Shown: in pieces, positions 8,411 to 18,092 of the stretch
How positions within the stretch are numbered: the first letter of the stretch is position 1
How the letters are laid out: every line of letters begins with the position of its first letter
Assembly (NCBI RefSeq): GCF_007751715.1
Contig: NZ_CP036292.1
Coordinates: 5,711,339-5,775,338, forward strand
Direction: 5' to 3'
Length of the DNA stretch: 64,000 nt
Source: Rosistilla oblonga
GTDB taxonomy: Bacteria; Planctomycetota; Planctomycetia; Pirellulales; Pirellulaceae
Translations under genes and position numbers: made by a program
The notes under the pieces: model-generated
Database searches by the model: none
What the model saw: only the letters and a program-made list of their open reading frames with translations
What the model was told of the DNA's origin: nothing

Positions 8411-9553
8411 TAGTTCGCGAAGCTTCATGCGAACTCGAGCCATCGCCGTGCGGCTCGGCCCCACGTGCAGATAGCGATCCGAATGCGGCAAGATGCTGCG
8501 TTCGTAGCGCATCGTGAACCCGAGAAAGTCCAAACCTTCACCAGCGATCTCTCCAAGGCGAACGACCTTGGTCTTCTCGCGGTTGATCGTCAGGCCGAAG
8601 CGGCCTTCCAGCGTCGTTTCGATCCACGATCTCAGACGATCGCCTTGGTAATAGGCGAGCACGACGAAGTCGTCCGCATAGCGGACCACTTCAGCCTTGG
8701 CCCAGTTTGCCGGGCCATCACTGCGGTAAAACAAAACCTCAAACCAGTGGAGGTAAAGATTCGCCAAAAGCGGCGAGATCACTCCACCTTGAGGCGTACC
8801 CGCAGTCGGCTTGTGCCGGGTTTTACGACCCGACTCGTCGACTTCTTCGATCGGGCTTTGTAGCCACATGCGGATCAATCGCAACACACTGCGGTCACTG
8901 ATACGAAACTCCAGTGCAGCGATTAGTTTGTCATGTGGGATCGTGTCGAAGTAACCCTTTAAGTCCGCGTCGTACACCTCCCGTTTCCCACGCCCAAGAT
9001 GCGAACGGATCGCATCGAGTGCGTCATGAGCACTACGTCCGGGCCGAAACCCGAACGAACTGTCACGAAAGTCCGCTTCAAAGATCGGTTCCAGAATCAG
9101 CAACGTTGCCATCTGGACCACTCGGTCGCGAACTGTCGGGATGCCCAGCGGACGCATGCGTCCATCGGGTTTGGGAAGCTGCACGCGACGAACCGCATCG
9201 GGCTTGTAGCTCTTGTTCCGCAAGTCGTCCTGGAGTCGTTGCAGAAAACCTCGCACACCATCTCCGGATTCTTCGATGTCGACAAACGTGACACCATCGA
9301 CTCCGGGGGCGGACTTGGTCTTCCGAACGCGACGCCAAGCGGACTGCAGAACATCCGTCCGGTAGATTCGATCATACAGAGCGTAGAATCGAAACTTCGG
9401 TTCCTGCTTCGCTTTCTGATTCAGCTTCATTCGCAAACGCGAGACTTTCGGAGGCAGATCGGTTCGACCGCAGGGGTCGATTGGGTCAGCTTCGTCTTCC
9501 GTAGTGGACTTCATGGTCAAGCGGATCTCAAAACATCGTTGAATAAAACACAT
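8399..9553 (-). pseudogene. ltrA: Group II intron reverse transcriptase, 5' fragment truncated by the IS
   Basis: N-terminal 381 codons of the intron-encoded protein, after which the frame enters the IS and stops three codons later. RT blocks are clear: [72 protein letters not shown], the catalytic [10 protein letters not shown], and LDFLGF. It would copy intron RNA during retrohoming and help splicing, but it is separated from its maturase domain (7231-7490). The ATG at 9553 has AGGAG 11 bases upstream; an ATG at 9514 is possible. Confidence 0.9.
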
Positions 9554-10002
9554 CCTCCGTCAGGCTCCTTCGCTCGTCGCGAGTTACCGCGAGTCGTCAC
9601 TAATATGAGCCTGTCCGACTCCCGAACCGGTCTCTGCGTGGTTATGGATTCCCACGCAATGTTGAGCTGGGACTCGCCGGCTCGGGCCTCCCAGGTTCCT
9701 GACTGATCTTTCGGTGCCCGCTGTCGCCAATCACCCCGCCAAGTCGGATCGCTGCACGTGTTCGTTGCTGGGACGACCCGTGATGGCTTCACCCTCTCAG
9801 AAAGGCTGGCCACTTGGGATGAGTGTAACGAGGCTGAATCGGGTTCACGCTGACACATTACGGCTGACACCTTCGCACGGCCGAGGGCTCCGACGACCGG
9901 GTTACCGCGAGCACGCCGCCTCGTCGGCTACATGGCTAACGAACAATTACCATGCTCAACTCCTTTCATTTGAGTAGATCAGCCAGGCTTCGCCTGGCGC
10001 AC

Positions 10003-10298
10003 CAGAGGCAAGAGCAATCCAGGGAGGCGCGCCACTCGCCCCGCCCCGACCCCGGCGCCATGAAACAGCCGCACGTGTCACAGGAGCCGGGGAGACGTCT
10101 CCGGCTCGCCTTTGCGGCGAAGCCACAGGGAACTGACATAGCTAACGTTGGCAGTTCTTCAAAACGGGGCGGAATGCAATGGGTTGGAGACCTTCCCAAT
10201 TTTCGCGTGCTCTCTGATAACGCAAACCGCCCACAGCGACTATACTCATGGTCCCAACAGTAAACGTTGCCCGCCCTTTCCTTCAAAGGTATCCCACC
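10003..10298. other. 5' exon side of the group II intron and upstream region of the Gfo/Idh/MocA gene
   Basis: No convincing gene. A near-perfect inverted repeat (GAGCC...GGCTC around GGAGACGTCTCC, 10083-10106) can form a hairpin. The right part must hold the promoter of the gene at 10299. Confidence 0.5.
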
Positions 10299-11354
10299 AT
10301 GCAGATCCCTACTCTGGCTCAACTTGCACTCATTCCCGCTCTGGCAGCCGCCGTATCGCTCAGCGCCGCAACCAGCGCGTCGGCCGACGAACCACTAAAA
10401 GTTGGCATCATCGGACTGGACACGTCGCACGTGACAGCGTTCAGCAAAGTCATGAACGATCCCAAAGCGACCGGCGATTTGGCGAAGATGAGCGTCGTCG
10501 CCGCGTTCCCCGGTGGCAGCCCCGACATCGCGTCGAGCCGCGATCGCGTCGAAGGCTTCACCAACCAATTGCGTGATATGGGTGTCGAGATCGTCGATTC
10601 GATCCCGGCTCTGCTGGAAAAAGTGGACGTTGTGATGCTGGAAAGCGTCGACGCCCGTCCCCACCTGGAACAAGTATTGCCCGTCTTCCAAGCCGGCAAA
10701 CGCGTCTTCATCGACAAACCGCTCGCCGCTTCGCTTGTCGATTGCCTGGCGATCCAACAGCTGTCGAAGAAGTACGACGTGCCGTTTTTCAGCAGCTCGT
10801 CGCTGCGATTCAGCCCCGATATCTACCGCTTCCGCACCGGTGATCCGAAGGTCGGCGCTGTGTTGGGCGCTACCGTCTGGAGCCCCTGCTCGCTGGAACC
10901 AACTCACCCCGATCTGTTCTGGTACGGCGTCCACGGCGTCGAAACCTTGTACACGATCATGGGAACCGGATGCACGCAAGTCTCTCGCGTTTCGACAGCC
11001 GATACCGACGAAGCGACTGGCGTTTGGGAAGACGGCCGCGTCGGCACCTTCCGCGGACTGCGAGCGGGCAAACGAGGTTACGGCGGGATCGTGTTCGGCG
11101 AGAAATCGATCGCCGACGCTGGCACTTATGCTGGTTACCAACCGCTGGTTCAACGCGTTGCATCGTTCTTCTTGACCGGTGAAGTTGCCGTCGACCCAAA
11201 TGAAACGATCGAGATGTTCGCCTTCATGACAGCCGCCGACGAATCGAAGAAGAAGGATGGCGCAGCGGTTTCGATCGCCGACGTAATGAAAGCGGCCGAA
11301 GCGCAAGTCGCCGACCGAATTGCGGAAGTCGAAAAGAAAATCGCGGCCAAATAA
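10299..11354 (+). CDS. Secreted Gfo/Idh/MocA-family oxidoreductase-like protein
   Basis: 351 residues. A signal peptide (MQIPTLAQLALIPALAAAVS then cleavage after ASA) exports it. The mature part begins with a Rossmann motif (LKVGIIGLDTSHVTAF) and contains DVVMLESVDARPHLEQVLP and the family lysine context GKRVFIDKPLA, so NAD(P)-dependent oxidation or reduction of a sugar or sugar-like compound is plausible. The substrate is unknown; planctomycetes have many exported members of this family. The ATG at 10299 follows AAAGG with a nine-base gap; an earlier start at 10248 would bury the signal peptide. Confidence 0.85.
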   Translation: MQIPTLAQLALIPALAAAVSLSAATSASADEPLKVGIIGLDTSHVTAFSKVMNDPKATGDLAKMSVVAAFPGGSPDIASSRDRVEGFTNQLRDMGVEIVDSIPALLEKVDVVMLESVDARPHLEQVLPVFQAGKRVFIDKPLAASLVDCLAIQQLSKKYDVPFFSSSSLRFSPDIYRFRTGDPKVGAVLGATVWSPCSLEPTHPDLFWYGVHGVETLYTIMGTGCTQVSRVSTADTDEATGVWEDGRVGTFRGLRAGKRGYGGIVFGEKSIADAGTYAGYQPLVQRVASFFLTGEVAVDPNETIEMFAFMTAADESKKKDGAAVSIADVMKAAEAQVADRIAEVEKKIAAK

Positions 11355-11366
11355 GTCGCCGCTGCG

Positions 11367-11469
11367 ACCACGGCTGGCATCAAGCCGTGGTGCGGAACCG
11401 TATCGAAGTGCGTAGACTGTGCTGGCCGCAACGGGTTTGCGGCCAGTCCAGTCACCCGGCTCTGGACTG
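11367..11469. repeat. Three consecutive hairpins between two genes
   Basis: Perfect inverted repeats follow each other: ACCACGGCT/AGCCGTGGT (11367-11391), CTGGCCGCAA/TTGCGGCCAG (11422-11446) and CAGTCCAG/CTGGACTG (11444-11469). None has a T run, so they are not standard intrinsic terminators. They may slow RNA decay or act as REP-like elements. Confidence 0.7.
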
Positions 11470-11508
11470 TCTGTCGCTTCGATCCCATCGATTCAGAAAG
11501 TCGCTGCC

Positions 11509-11925
11509 GTGTGGTTCCAAAAACAGATTGCCCTCGCTGCCAAACCGCGAGGCTTTCATCTCGTGACGCGTGAAATCTTGTCCGCGTTGCCCGAACTAGC
11601 CGAGGTCCAAGTTGGCCTGCTGCATGTCTTTATCCAGCACACCAGCGCTAGCCTGACGATCAACGAAAACGCCGATCCCGATGTGCGGACCGATTTCGAA
11701 ATGGTCGCCAATCACCTGGTCCCCGAATCGTTGCCCTACGTCCATACGCTCGAGGGAAGCGACGACATGCCGGCTCACGTCAAAGGGGCGCTAATGGGAT
11801 TCAGCCTCTCGATCCCGATCACCTCGGGGCAATTGGCTCTTGGAACGTGGCAGGGAATCTATCTCTGCGAGCACCGCAATCATGGCGGTCGCCGCCAACT
11901 TGTCCTGACGGTTCACGGCGAATAA
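11509..11925 (+). CDS. yjbQ: YjbQ family protein (UPF0047)
   Basis: 138 residues, the normal family length. Signature sequences are FIQHTSASLTINENADPDVR and GTWQGIYLCEHRNHGGRRQL with conserved His and Asp residues. The family is annotated as secondary thiamine-phosphate synthase in some databases because members complement thiE loss, but the natural role is not settled. The GTG at 11509 (VWFQKQIAL) is chosen because it matches the family N-terminus and AGAAAG lies eight bases upstream; the longer frame from 11419 would start inside the hairpin region. mogA follows 51 bases downstream. Confidence 0.85.
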   Translation: MWFQKQIALAAKPRGFHLVTREILSALPELAEVQVGLLHVFIQHTSASLTINENADPDVRTDFEMVANHLVPESLPYVHTLEGSDDMPAHVKGALMGFSLSIPITSGQLALGTWQGIYLCEHRNHGGRRQLVLTVHGE

Positions 11926-11976
11926 GCCGCCCGCAACAGCGAGGCTCTCCGCGATCCAGATCAAGGGAAACGAAAG

Positions 11977-12534
11977 ATGACACAACCCACCCCCGCGTCG
12001 ATCGGTATCGTGACGGTATCGGATCGCGCCAGCCGCGGCGAATACCAAGATCGGGGCGGCCCGGCGATCGAAGCCTATCTGCAAGAAGTCCTGCAAAGCC
12101 CATGGCAGGCGATCCCACGACTGGTTCCCGACGACATCGATGCGATCGCCGACGCGCTGCAAGAATTATCCGAACAGGGATGTTGCTTGATCATCACAAC
12201 CGGTGGCACCGGGCCGGCACTGCGGGATGTCACCCCGGAGGCGACCGAGCGCGTTTGCGACAAGATGATGCCCGGCTTTGGCGAACAGATGCGGCAGGTT
12301 TCGCTGCAGTTTGTCCCGACGGCAATCCTCTCGCGGCAGACCGCCGGGATCTGCGGCAGCAGCTTGATCGTCAACCTGCCGGGCCAGCCGAAAGCGATCG
12401 CCGAGTGTCTCGATGCTGTTTTTCCAGCGATCCCCTACTGCATCGATCTACTGGAAGGACCTCGCCTGGAGACCGATCCCGCCCGCTGCCAAGCGTTTCG
12501 CCCCAAGAGCAAACCGGCGACGGAGCCCCAGTAG
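11977..12534 (+). CDS. mog: Molybdopterin adenylyltransferase
   Basis: 185 residues of the MoaB/Mog fold. Visible are IGIVTVSDRASRGEYQDRGG at the N-terminus, the nucleotide/molybdopterin-binding TTGGTGPALRDVTPEAT, and NLPGQPKAIAECL near the end. It adenylates molybdopterin with ATP before molybdenum insertion in the cytoplasm. The AAAGATG start region has GGGAAACGAAAG upstream. ActB encoded later in this window belongs to a molybdopterin-enzyme superfamily but is thought not to bind the cofactor, so no direct link is implied. Confidence 0.85.
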   Translation: MTQPTPASIGIVTVSDRASRGEYQDRGGPAIEAYLQEVLQSPWQAIPRLVPDDIDAIADALQELSEQGCCLIITTGGTGPALRDVTPEATERVCDKMMPGFGEQMRQVSLQFVPTAILSRQTAGICGSSLIVNLPGQPKAIAECLDAVFPAIPYCIDLLEGPRLETDPARCQAFRPKSKPATEPQ

Positions 12535-12622
12535 CTGCCGAAACGGCTGGATTTACGTCGCCACAGCTGCCTGCTAATTTAGATTTCCGATTGAGGTCCG
12601 CCCGAACGAAAAAGGAAAACCG

Positions 12623-13543
12623 ATGGCGACTGCTCTGGCCGACGGATCGCAAACGACCGACAGTCGGCTGATCGGTTCGCTGGAACTCCCCAACCGCCTC
12701 TCCCTCGACGCTCCGTCGGTGGCGGTAACGTGGCAATGGCTGCTGGCCACCGTCTACTCAAATCCCCCATCGACCGACGGCCCTTCGCGGGCGATCGATC
12801 GATCTCAAGCAGCCGCGATGGCGGTCATGTTCCTCACGGTTTGGTTGATCTACATGGCGGATCGGCTGCTGGATTGCCGGCGTTTGGATTTCAGTCGCGA
12901 CGTTCCCGGTCGACACCGTTTCGCCAACCGCTACTCGCGAATCCTGTGGCCGATCTGGTTCGGGATGCTCGCCATCGACAGCAGCCTCGCCCTGCGGATG
13001 CTGGATCGGCAGCTGCTGTTTGCCGGATCGGGGCTGATGGGAATCGTCCTCCTCTACTGCTTGGCTGTGCATGGTTCCCGCTGGCTGCGAGGCGGCGTCC
13101 CCAAGGAATTTGTCGTCGGAACCGTCTTTGCCGCCGGAGTCAGCTTGCCGATCGCGGTGGCAGAGCTCTCGCTGCCGCTGGCCCTGACAACCTGCATGAT
13201 GGCGGCGTTGTTTAGCCTGAACTGCTTGTGTGTCGCCAAAGTCCAAAGAGGCAGCGACCGCCAGCAGAAGATCGGATCGGCGATCTTGATGTTCCCTCGA
13301 CTCGCGTCGCGGTTGCCGCTGATCGCCGGTTTGCTTTCGATTCTGGCGATCGCCCTGGGCTGCTGGGCCTTGATCCCAGCTGCGATTTCTGCGGCGACAG
13401 CGCTCAGCGCCGCCGGGCTGCTGGGAATCGCGTGGATTATCGACCGCGAGCGAAGCTGGATCGATGCAGCAAGCTGCGGCCCGCTCGCCGATTACGTGCT
13501 CCTTGCGCCGCTGCCGGTGCTCCTGCTGGCGAACTGGCTGTGA
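12623..13543 (+). CDS. Polytopic membrane protein, possibly UbiA-superfamily-like
   Basis: 306 residues with about eight to nine hydrophobic segments. The second cytoplasmic-looking stretch, IYMADRLLDCRRLD followed by RHRFANRYSRILW, faintly recalls the Asp-rich first motif of UbiA prenyltransferases, but the classic NDxxDxxxD signature is not present. I do not assign an activity. The stop codon overlaps the GTG of the methyltransferase gene (GTGA), so the two are co-translated and may share a lipid or quinone-related pathway. Confidence 0.6.
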   Translation: MATALADGSQTTDSRLIGSLELPNRLSLDAPSVAVTWQWLLATVYSNPPSTDGPSRAIDRSQAAAMAVMFLTVWLIYMADRLLDCRRLDFSRDVPGRHRFANRYSRILWPIWFGMLAIDSSLALRMLDRQLLFAGSGLMGIVLLYCLAVHGSRWLRGGVPKEFVVGTVFAAGVSLPIAVAELSLPLALTTCMMAALFSLNCLCVAKVQRGSDRQQKIGSAILMFPRLASRLPLIAGLLSILAIALGCWALIPAAISAATALSAAGLLGIAWIIDRERSWIDAASCGPLADYVLLAPLPVLLLANWL

Positions 13544-14214
13544 GCGATAAGCGGCGATCGGGGTACGACAGCTTGGCCCCGTGGTATCAAACGCTGGAAC
13601 AGCTGCGGTTCGGCAGAGCGCTGCAAAATGGAAGAGTCAGCCTGCTGCCGGCGGTTCTCGAACACCTTCAGTCCCGATCGAGTGGCGACGATCCGGAAGT
13701 CCTGTTCCTGGGCGATGGCGACGGGCGGTTGCTGGACGCTTTTTTAACCAGCAGCCCGACGGCTCGAGTGACAAGCGTCGACATCAGCCCAAGGATGGTA
13801 GCGCTGCAGAAATCTCGAGTCGGCCAGCGGGGCAGGGCGGTGCGGTGGCATGTTGCCGACATCGAAGTCATCGAATTCTCGGCGGGCCGCTATGACCTCG
13901 TCGTGACTCCCTTTTTCCTCGACTGCTTCGATGCAGAGGAGCTCGGCCGTCTGATCCCCCGTATCGCCGGCTGGCTAACTCCCGCTGCCGCTTGGTACGT
14001 CGTCGACTTCCAAATTCCACCATCCGGTCTACGGCGGCTGTGGGGCCGATTCTGGCTTTCGATCATGCACACCTTCTTTCGCTGGCAAACCGGTCTCCGA
14101 TCGCGTCAGGTGGTCGATCCGGCCCCCATCCTGCAGACGTGCGGCTTTTCCCCCAAGCACGACCAACAGGCTCACGCTGAAATGATTCGATCGACGCTCT
14201 ACTGCCGCGGCTGA
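13540..14214 (+). CDS. Class I SAM-dependent methyltransferase
   Basis: 224 residues. The SAM-binding sequence is VLFLGDGDGRLLDAFL (motif I, with GDGDG replacing the usual GxGxG), followed by VTSVDISPRMVALQK (acidic ribose contact) and YDLVVTPFFLDCF (motif IV). The N-terminus SGYDSLAPWYQTLE is typical of UbiE-like and related small-molecule methyltransferases. The acceptor is unknown. The GTG at 13540 overlaps the upstream stop; the long frame upstream of it is antisense-like shadow within the membrane gene. Confidence 0.8.
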   Translation: MSDKRRSGYDSLAPWYQTLEQLRFGRALQNGRVSLLPAVLEHLQSRSSGDDPEVLFLGDGDGRLLDAFLTSSPTARVTSVDISPRMVALQKSRVGQRGRAVRWHVADIEVIEFSAGRYDLVVTPFFLDCFDAEELGRLIPRIAGWLTPAAAWYVVDFQIPPSGLRRLWGRFWLSIMHTFFRWQTGLRSRQVVDPAPILQTCGFSPKHDQQAHAEMIRSTLYCRG

Positions 14215-14655
14215 TGAGCCGGCACCGGGCTGGCCTAAACGCCAGAACCTCGACGACGCACGAGAGCCCGATTCAACGAACTGCGATGAAACAAAGTGTG
14301 CTTCGAGATGTGCGTTCGTGCCGAACTGGCGCGCGACAGGCCGCGCGGCAGAACGCTTGCTATGCTCCACTCGGTTTCAGCAAAACAGGAATCAGAAAAT
14401 CAATTCGCCAGAAGGGGCAGAGAACCACCGCACCCAAAAGACGAACCCGTTGAGCAAACTTCGTGGCAAAGCCTCAGCCAATCGCTGCCCCCCCCAAAGA
14501 TGGCACAGCCTTTGCTTTAAGACTCCTCGCACACAAATCTCACAAAAAGGATGAGCGATGTCCGCGGGGCGGCAAAGAGAAGATCGACACTGGCCATGGC
14601 TGGCGAGCGGGAAGATATTCGGTGGCCAAGCGAACCGCGGCTGCGGAATAGGCAC
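14215..14655. other. Intergenic stretch with no supported gene
   Basis: Several short frames are open on both strands but none has a convincing ribosome-binding site or recognisable motif. A 62-codon plus frame (14463-14651) is basic and low in complexity and I would not call it. Confidence 0.5.
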
Positions 14656-14701
14656 AAAAAAACCCAGCGTTTCCGGCTGTGGAAGCCAAAGAAACGCTGG
14701 G
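14656..14701 (-). terminator. Intrinsic terminator of tRNA-Glu
   Basis: An 11-bp perfect stem (CCCAGCGTTTC / GAAACGCTGGG) is followed on the minus strand by seven T (plus 14656-14662). It lies just downstream of the tRNA gene. Confidence 0.9.
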
Positions 14702-14715
14702 CTTAAGTCAATTAA

Positions 14716-14788
14716 TGACCCCAATGGGGTTCGAACCCATGTTGCCGCCGTGAAAGGGCGGAGTCCTAGGCCGCTAGACGATGGGGCC
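14716..14788 (-). tRNA. tRNA-Glu (anticodon UUC)
   Basis: 73 nt cloverleaf. The acceptor stem is GGCCCCA / TGGGGTC with one G-U pair, the anticodon loop is CTTTCAC (anticodon TTC), and the T arm contains GGGTTCGAACCCC. The CCA end is not encoded. A strong intrinsic terminator follows. Confidence 0.95.
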
Positions 14789-15054
14789 GCGACAAGACAA
14801 GGTTTACCAAAGCGAGGGCCAGACCGTCAAGGGGCTCGGCACAAAATTCGCAGTTGGTTCCTGAAATTCGATATCGGTCGGGTTCAAGCGGTAACTTAAA
14901 CCAATGGTTGTCAGATTCTATCAAAAAACGAAAACAGATCGTCATCCCCATCGAGTGGGTTATGACGCAGCGACTGCTGCGGTGGCAACGACTCAACCGC
15001 CCCCAGGTTTAAGTGGGAATGAGGTTTCATCGGACCGCATGGAAGCAGAGCGAA

Positions 15055-15252
15055 TTAGCCATCGACCGATTCAGCGGAATCGTCTTGCTGGCTTCGTTGA
15101 ATCGCATCGTAGACTTCGCGGCGATGAACTGGCACTTCGCGAGGAGCTTCCACCCCAAGCCGTACTTTATCGCCACGGATCTCGACGACAACGATACGAA
15201 TATCATTGTTGATTACGATGCTTTCGTTTTTCTTACGTGATAGCACTAACAT
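15055..15252 (-). CDS. csrA: Carbon storage regulator CsrA
   Basis: 65 residues with the full CsrA fold: [35 protein letters not shown], and the RNA-binding segment [14 protein letters not shown]. It binds GGA-containing hairpins in mRNA leaders and alters translation or decay. The ATG at 15252 has AAGGA six bases upstream and matches the universal CsrA N-terminus; the frame extends nine codons further up to 15279. It sits alone, upstream of and in the same direction as tRNA-Glu. Confidence 0.95.
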   Translation of the reverse strand: MLVLSRKKNESIVINNDIRIVVVEIRGDKVRLGVEAPREVPVHRREVYDAIQRSQQDDSAESVDG

Positions 15253-15279
15253 GGTGCATTCCTTTGTGACCGGCGTCAC

Positions 15280-15696
15280 TCTCCTCTTAAGATCAAAAAT
15301 CCCTACCCCGGTTGGGTGCAGGCTTGATGCCTTCGCTTAAATATAGGCCTCACCACGATAGGTTCTGAGCGTGAAACCGCTATTGTGACTCAATCTACTC
15401 TACGTCCACTTTAGGGAAAGTCAAGAATGTTTGTTTGTCAACCGGTCTTTTATTTTTATTTTCATTGAAGAATTGGCACGATTTTGCGCCAACCGCGTTG
15501 ACTGAGCATGCTTTTGAGCTCCACGGAGCCTCGCCGCAACGGCACGATTTTTGAGGCATCCCAGGATAATAAAACGTCCTGCCGGTGACGGTGGGCTATG
15601 ATTTGACCGGTCAACGACCTCGACGCCCGCGCCGCGAGGCGTGCTGCGAGAGGCCGCAAATCCTTCATAGCTCACCGAAAACGAAGCGCCACCGCG
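15280..15696. other. Divergent intergenic region between csrA and the pyroglutamyl peptidase gene
   Basis: About 420 bases with AT-rich segments (15280-15480) that should contain the csrA promoter and leader. Short minus-strand frames (for example 15462-15668) have no recognisable motif and are not called. Confidence 0.45.
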
Positions 15697-16284
15697 ATGC
15701 CACGAGTTCTCCTAACCGCGTTTGAACCCTACGAAGAATGGCGTGAGAACAGCAGCTGGTTGACGCTGATCGAACTGACGCGATGGTTCGACGGGGGGGA
15801 CGATGTCGTCACCCGCCGCTATCCCGTCGATTTTCAAGCCGTCAAACATCGGCTGGCTATCGATATGCAGCAGGATTTCGATCTGATCCTACACCTGGGA
15901 CAAGCTCCCGGCGCCAGCGTGATCCGGCTCGAGAGCTTTGCCGTTAACATGGGAAGCAACCACTGTGAGCTGGTCGACGGGGGCCCTGCAGCGTACAAAT
16001 CGCCGCTGCCGCTGACCGCTTGGGGCAAGAAGCTGCACGATCGGGGGGTCCCAGCCCAAGTCTCCTATCACGCCGGCACCTACCTCTGCAACGCGACTCT
16101 TTATATGAGTCACCACTACGCCGCTTGCGAGGGCCTGCAAACGCAATCGACCTTCCTCCATCTGCCCGTTGCGCCAAACCAAGTCGCGGCGAGGCAAAAA
16201 CCAATGCCTTCGATGAGCGTTCCGCTGATGGCCGCTGGCGTGGCGATGCTGTTGGAAGAGTTTCTGCAACGCAGCTCCGCCTAA
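15697..16284 (+). CDS. pcp: Pyroglutamyl-peptidase I-like cysteine peptidase (family C15)
   Basis: 195 residues, slightly shorter than typical Pcp (about 215). The catalytic triad context is visible: Glu in IRLESFAVNM, Cys in AGTYLCNATLYMS, and His in STFLHLPVAP. The N-terminus VLLTAFEPYEEWRENSSW corresponds to the family TGFEPF..NPS motif, with changes. It would remove N-terminal pyroglutamate from peptides in the cytoplasm. Because the substrate-loop residues differ from E. coli-type enzymes, specificity may differ. Confidence 0.8.
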   Translation: MPRVLLTAFEPYEEWRENSSWLTLIELTRWFDGGDDVVTRRYPVDFQAVKHRLAIDMQQDFDLILHLGQAPGASVIRLESFAVNMGSNHCELVDGGPAAYKSPLPLTAWGKKLHDRGVPAQVSYHAGTYLCNATLYMSHHYAACEGLQTQSTFLHLPVAPNQVAARQKPMPSMSVPLMAAGVAMLLEEFLQRSSA

Positions 16285-16730
16285 CTCTCATCGCTAGAGC
16301 GCTTTCGCTCGCGATCTCGTCTTCCATCGATCGATCGCAACCGCGCCAGGCCAAGGCGCGCGTCCCCCAGAAAGTGTGCGTGCACATCCGCACCCCCAGC
16401 GCTCCAGACTGCACGGTTGGAGCGAACCGGAGGCGTGAGCCCCAAAATCGGCCTCCCAGCTGGAAGACTATTCTCAGCCCCCCTTCTTCTTTAGCGCTCG
16501 CTGCGCCGTGGGCATCCTCCGCTCATAATCTCGGCTCCCCTCGGAACGTTCGGCATCGAAGTTGCTCTAGGAGACCATCAGGCACGTCCCCCGACGGGAT
16601 AGCATCGGCAAGTTCAAGATCCAGAGACCGGATCGGCCCACGGCGGGCCTGGCGTCTCGAACCTTGAAGTCCGGACGGGCCCCAAGCACACGAACCATCG
16701 CCTGCGACGTCTCCTGGAGCGGCTTACATT
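16285..16730. other. Intergenic region upstream of the sigma54 activator
   Basis: About 445 bases without a supported gene. It contains a short inverted repeat near 16303-16316 (GAGCG...CGCTC). No clear promoter consensus was found. Confidence 0.4.
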
Positions 16731-18092
16731 ATGAATTCGATTCCCCACGCCCTTCGATCGACTCACGTGTTATTGGTCGACACAGATTCGAACCATTGCA
16801 GCGAAGTCACCGACCAGTTGTCGCAGCGGCAGTTCCACGTTTCGACCGTTGCCTCGGCGACCGAAGCAATTCAATTGACCTCCAACCAACGATGCGACGC
16901 CGCCGTCCTTTTCTGCGACGAACTGGAACCACAAGTATTGGACGACTTACGGCACCTGCAGTCGGCTCATGCGTCCCTACAAGTTATCGTTGTGTCGACA
17001 ACAACTTCGATCACCGCGGCTGTCGAAGCGATGAAAGCCGGCGCCTGCGACTTCCTAACGAAGCCGATCTCGCCAAACGCTCTTGCACTAGCGATCCAGA
17101 CCGCTGGGACCAACCGACCGCGATGCACCCACACTGCCTGCAGCCAACCCGCTGTCGTCCGCGAAAAGAAAAACAAAACATCGATCCTGGGCAAATCGGC
17201 GGCGATCGATTCGGTACTTCAATGGATCGCGCGGGTCGCACCAAGCGAGATGCCGGTCCTGATCGAAGGGGAAAGCGGAACCGGAAAAGAACTGGTCGCC
17301 CGTGAAATCCACGCTGCCAGCAACGTGGCAGACCAAGCTTTGGTGACGATCAATTGCGCGGCGGTCCCGGCATCACTACTTGAAAGCGAACTGTTCGGCC
17401 ACGAAAAAGGGAGCTTCACCGGCGCGATCGCCACCAAACGTGGACTGTTTGAAACGGCTGACGGCGGCACGCTGTTTATCGATGAATTTGGCGAACTTGC
17501 TGGCGACCTACAAGCCAAATTACTGCGAGTGATCGAAGACGGCCGACTCCGCCGCGTCGGTTCGACTGAAGAGCGACAGGTGAACGTCCGCCTGATCGCC
17601 GCGACAAATAAAACGCTGATCGACGAGGTCCGCAGCGGTCGCTTTCGCGAAGACCTTTTCTACCGCGTCAACGTACTGGGAGCTCGACTGCCCTCGCTGC
17701 GCGAACGCACGGAGGACATCGGTTTGTTAGCTCAACACTTTTTAGGCGAAGGATGGGTGCTGGGCGATGGTGTTCTGGAACTGTTGCAACGATACACCTG
17801 GCCAGGGAATGTACGTCAGTTGAGCAACGTAATGGAGCGTTGCAAGGTTCTCGCCGGACAACCGGGAATCATCGCGATCGACGATCTACCGAGCGAGATC
17901 GTCGACGCCAGCGACCAACAGCAATTGGAGATCGGCGGCAACGTCGACCTGCACACGCTCAATCGCTCGCATGTCCTCAAAGTCCTCAAACAAAACCGTG
18001 GCAACAAAGCCAAATCGGCTCGCGTGTTGGGCATCAACCGGCGGTCGCTGTACCGGTTATTGGAAAAGTATAACGCGAAGCATTCCGCGTAG
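16731..18092 (+). CDS. Sigma54-dependent response regulator (NtrC type) with degenerate receiver
   Basis: 453 residues: receiver-like domain (10-125), AAA+ sigma54-interaction domain (about 150-375) and a Fis-type HTH (about 415-450; GNKAKSARVLGINRRSLYRL). The AAA+ part is complete: Walker A GESGTGKE, the GSFTGA loop that touches sigma54, Walker B GGTLFIDEFGEL, and the arginine-finger region. The receiver keeps the T/S position (VVSTTTS) and the lysine (FLTKPI), but the phospho-acceptor segment reads CDAAVLFCDELE, so Asp is absent from its usual place and the acidic pocket is VDTD instead of VDDE. It may work without phosphorylation. Target genes are not evident. Confidence 0.85.
   Translation: MNSIPHALRSTHVLLVDTDSNHCSEVTDQLSQRQFHVSTVASATEAIQLTSNQRCDAAVLFCDELEPQVLDDLRHLQSAHASLQVIVVSTTTSITAAVEAMKAGACDFLTKPISPNALALAIQTAGTNRPRCTHTACSQPAVVREKKNKTSILGKSAAIDSVLQWIARVAPSEMPVLIEGESGTGKELVAREIHAASNVADQALVTINCAAVPASLLESELFGHEKGSFTGAIATKRGLFETADGGTLFIDEFGELAGDLQAKLLRVIEDGRLRRVGSTEERQVNVRLIAATNKTLIDEVRSGRFREDLFYRVNVLGARLPSLRERTEDIGLLAQHFLGEGWVLGDGVLELLQRYTWPGNVRQLSNVMERCKVLAGQPGIIAIDDLPSEIVDASDQQQLEIGGNVDLHTLNRSHVLKVLKQNRGNKAKSARVLGINRRSLYRLLEKYNAKHSA

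Noticed and set aside
14463-14651. 62-codon plus frame before tRNA-Glu
   Set aside because: Basic, low-complexity, no ribosome-binding site, and adjacent to the tRNA terminator on the other strand.
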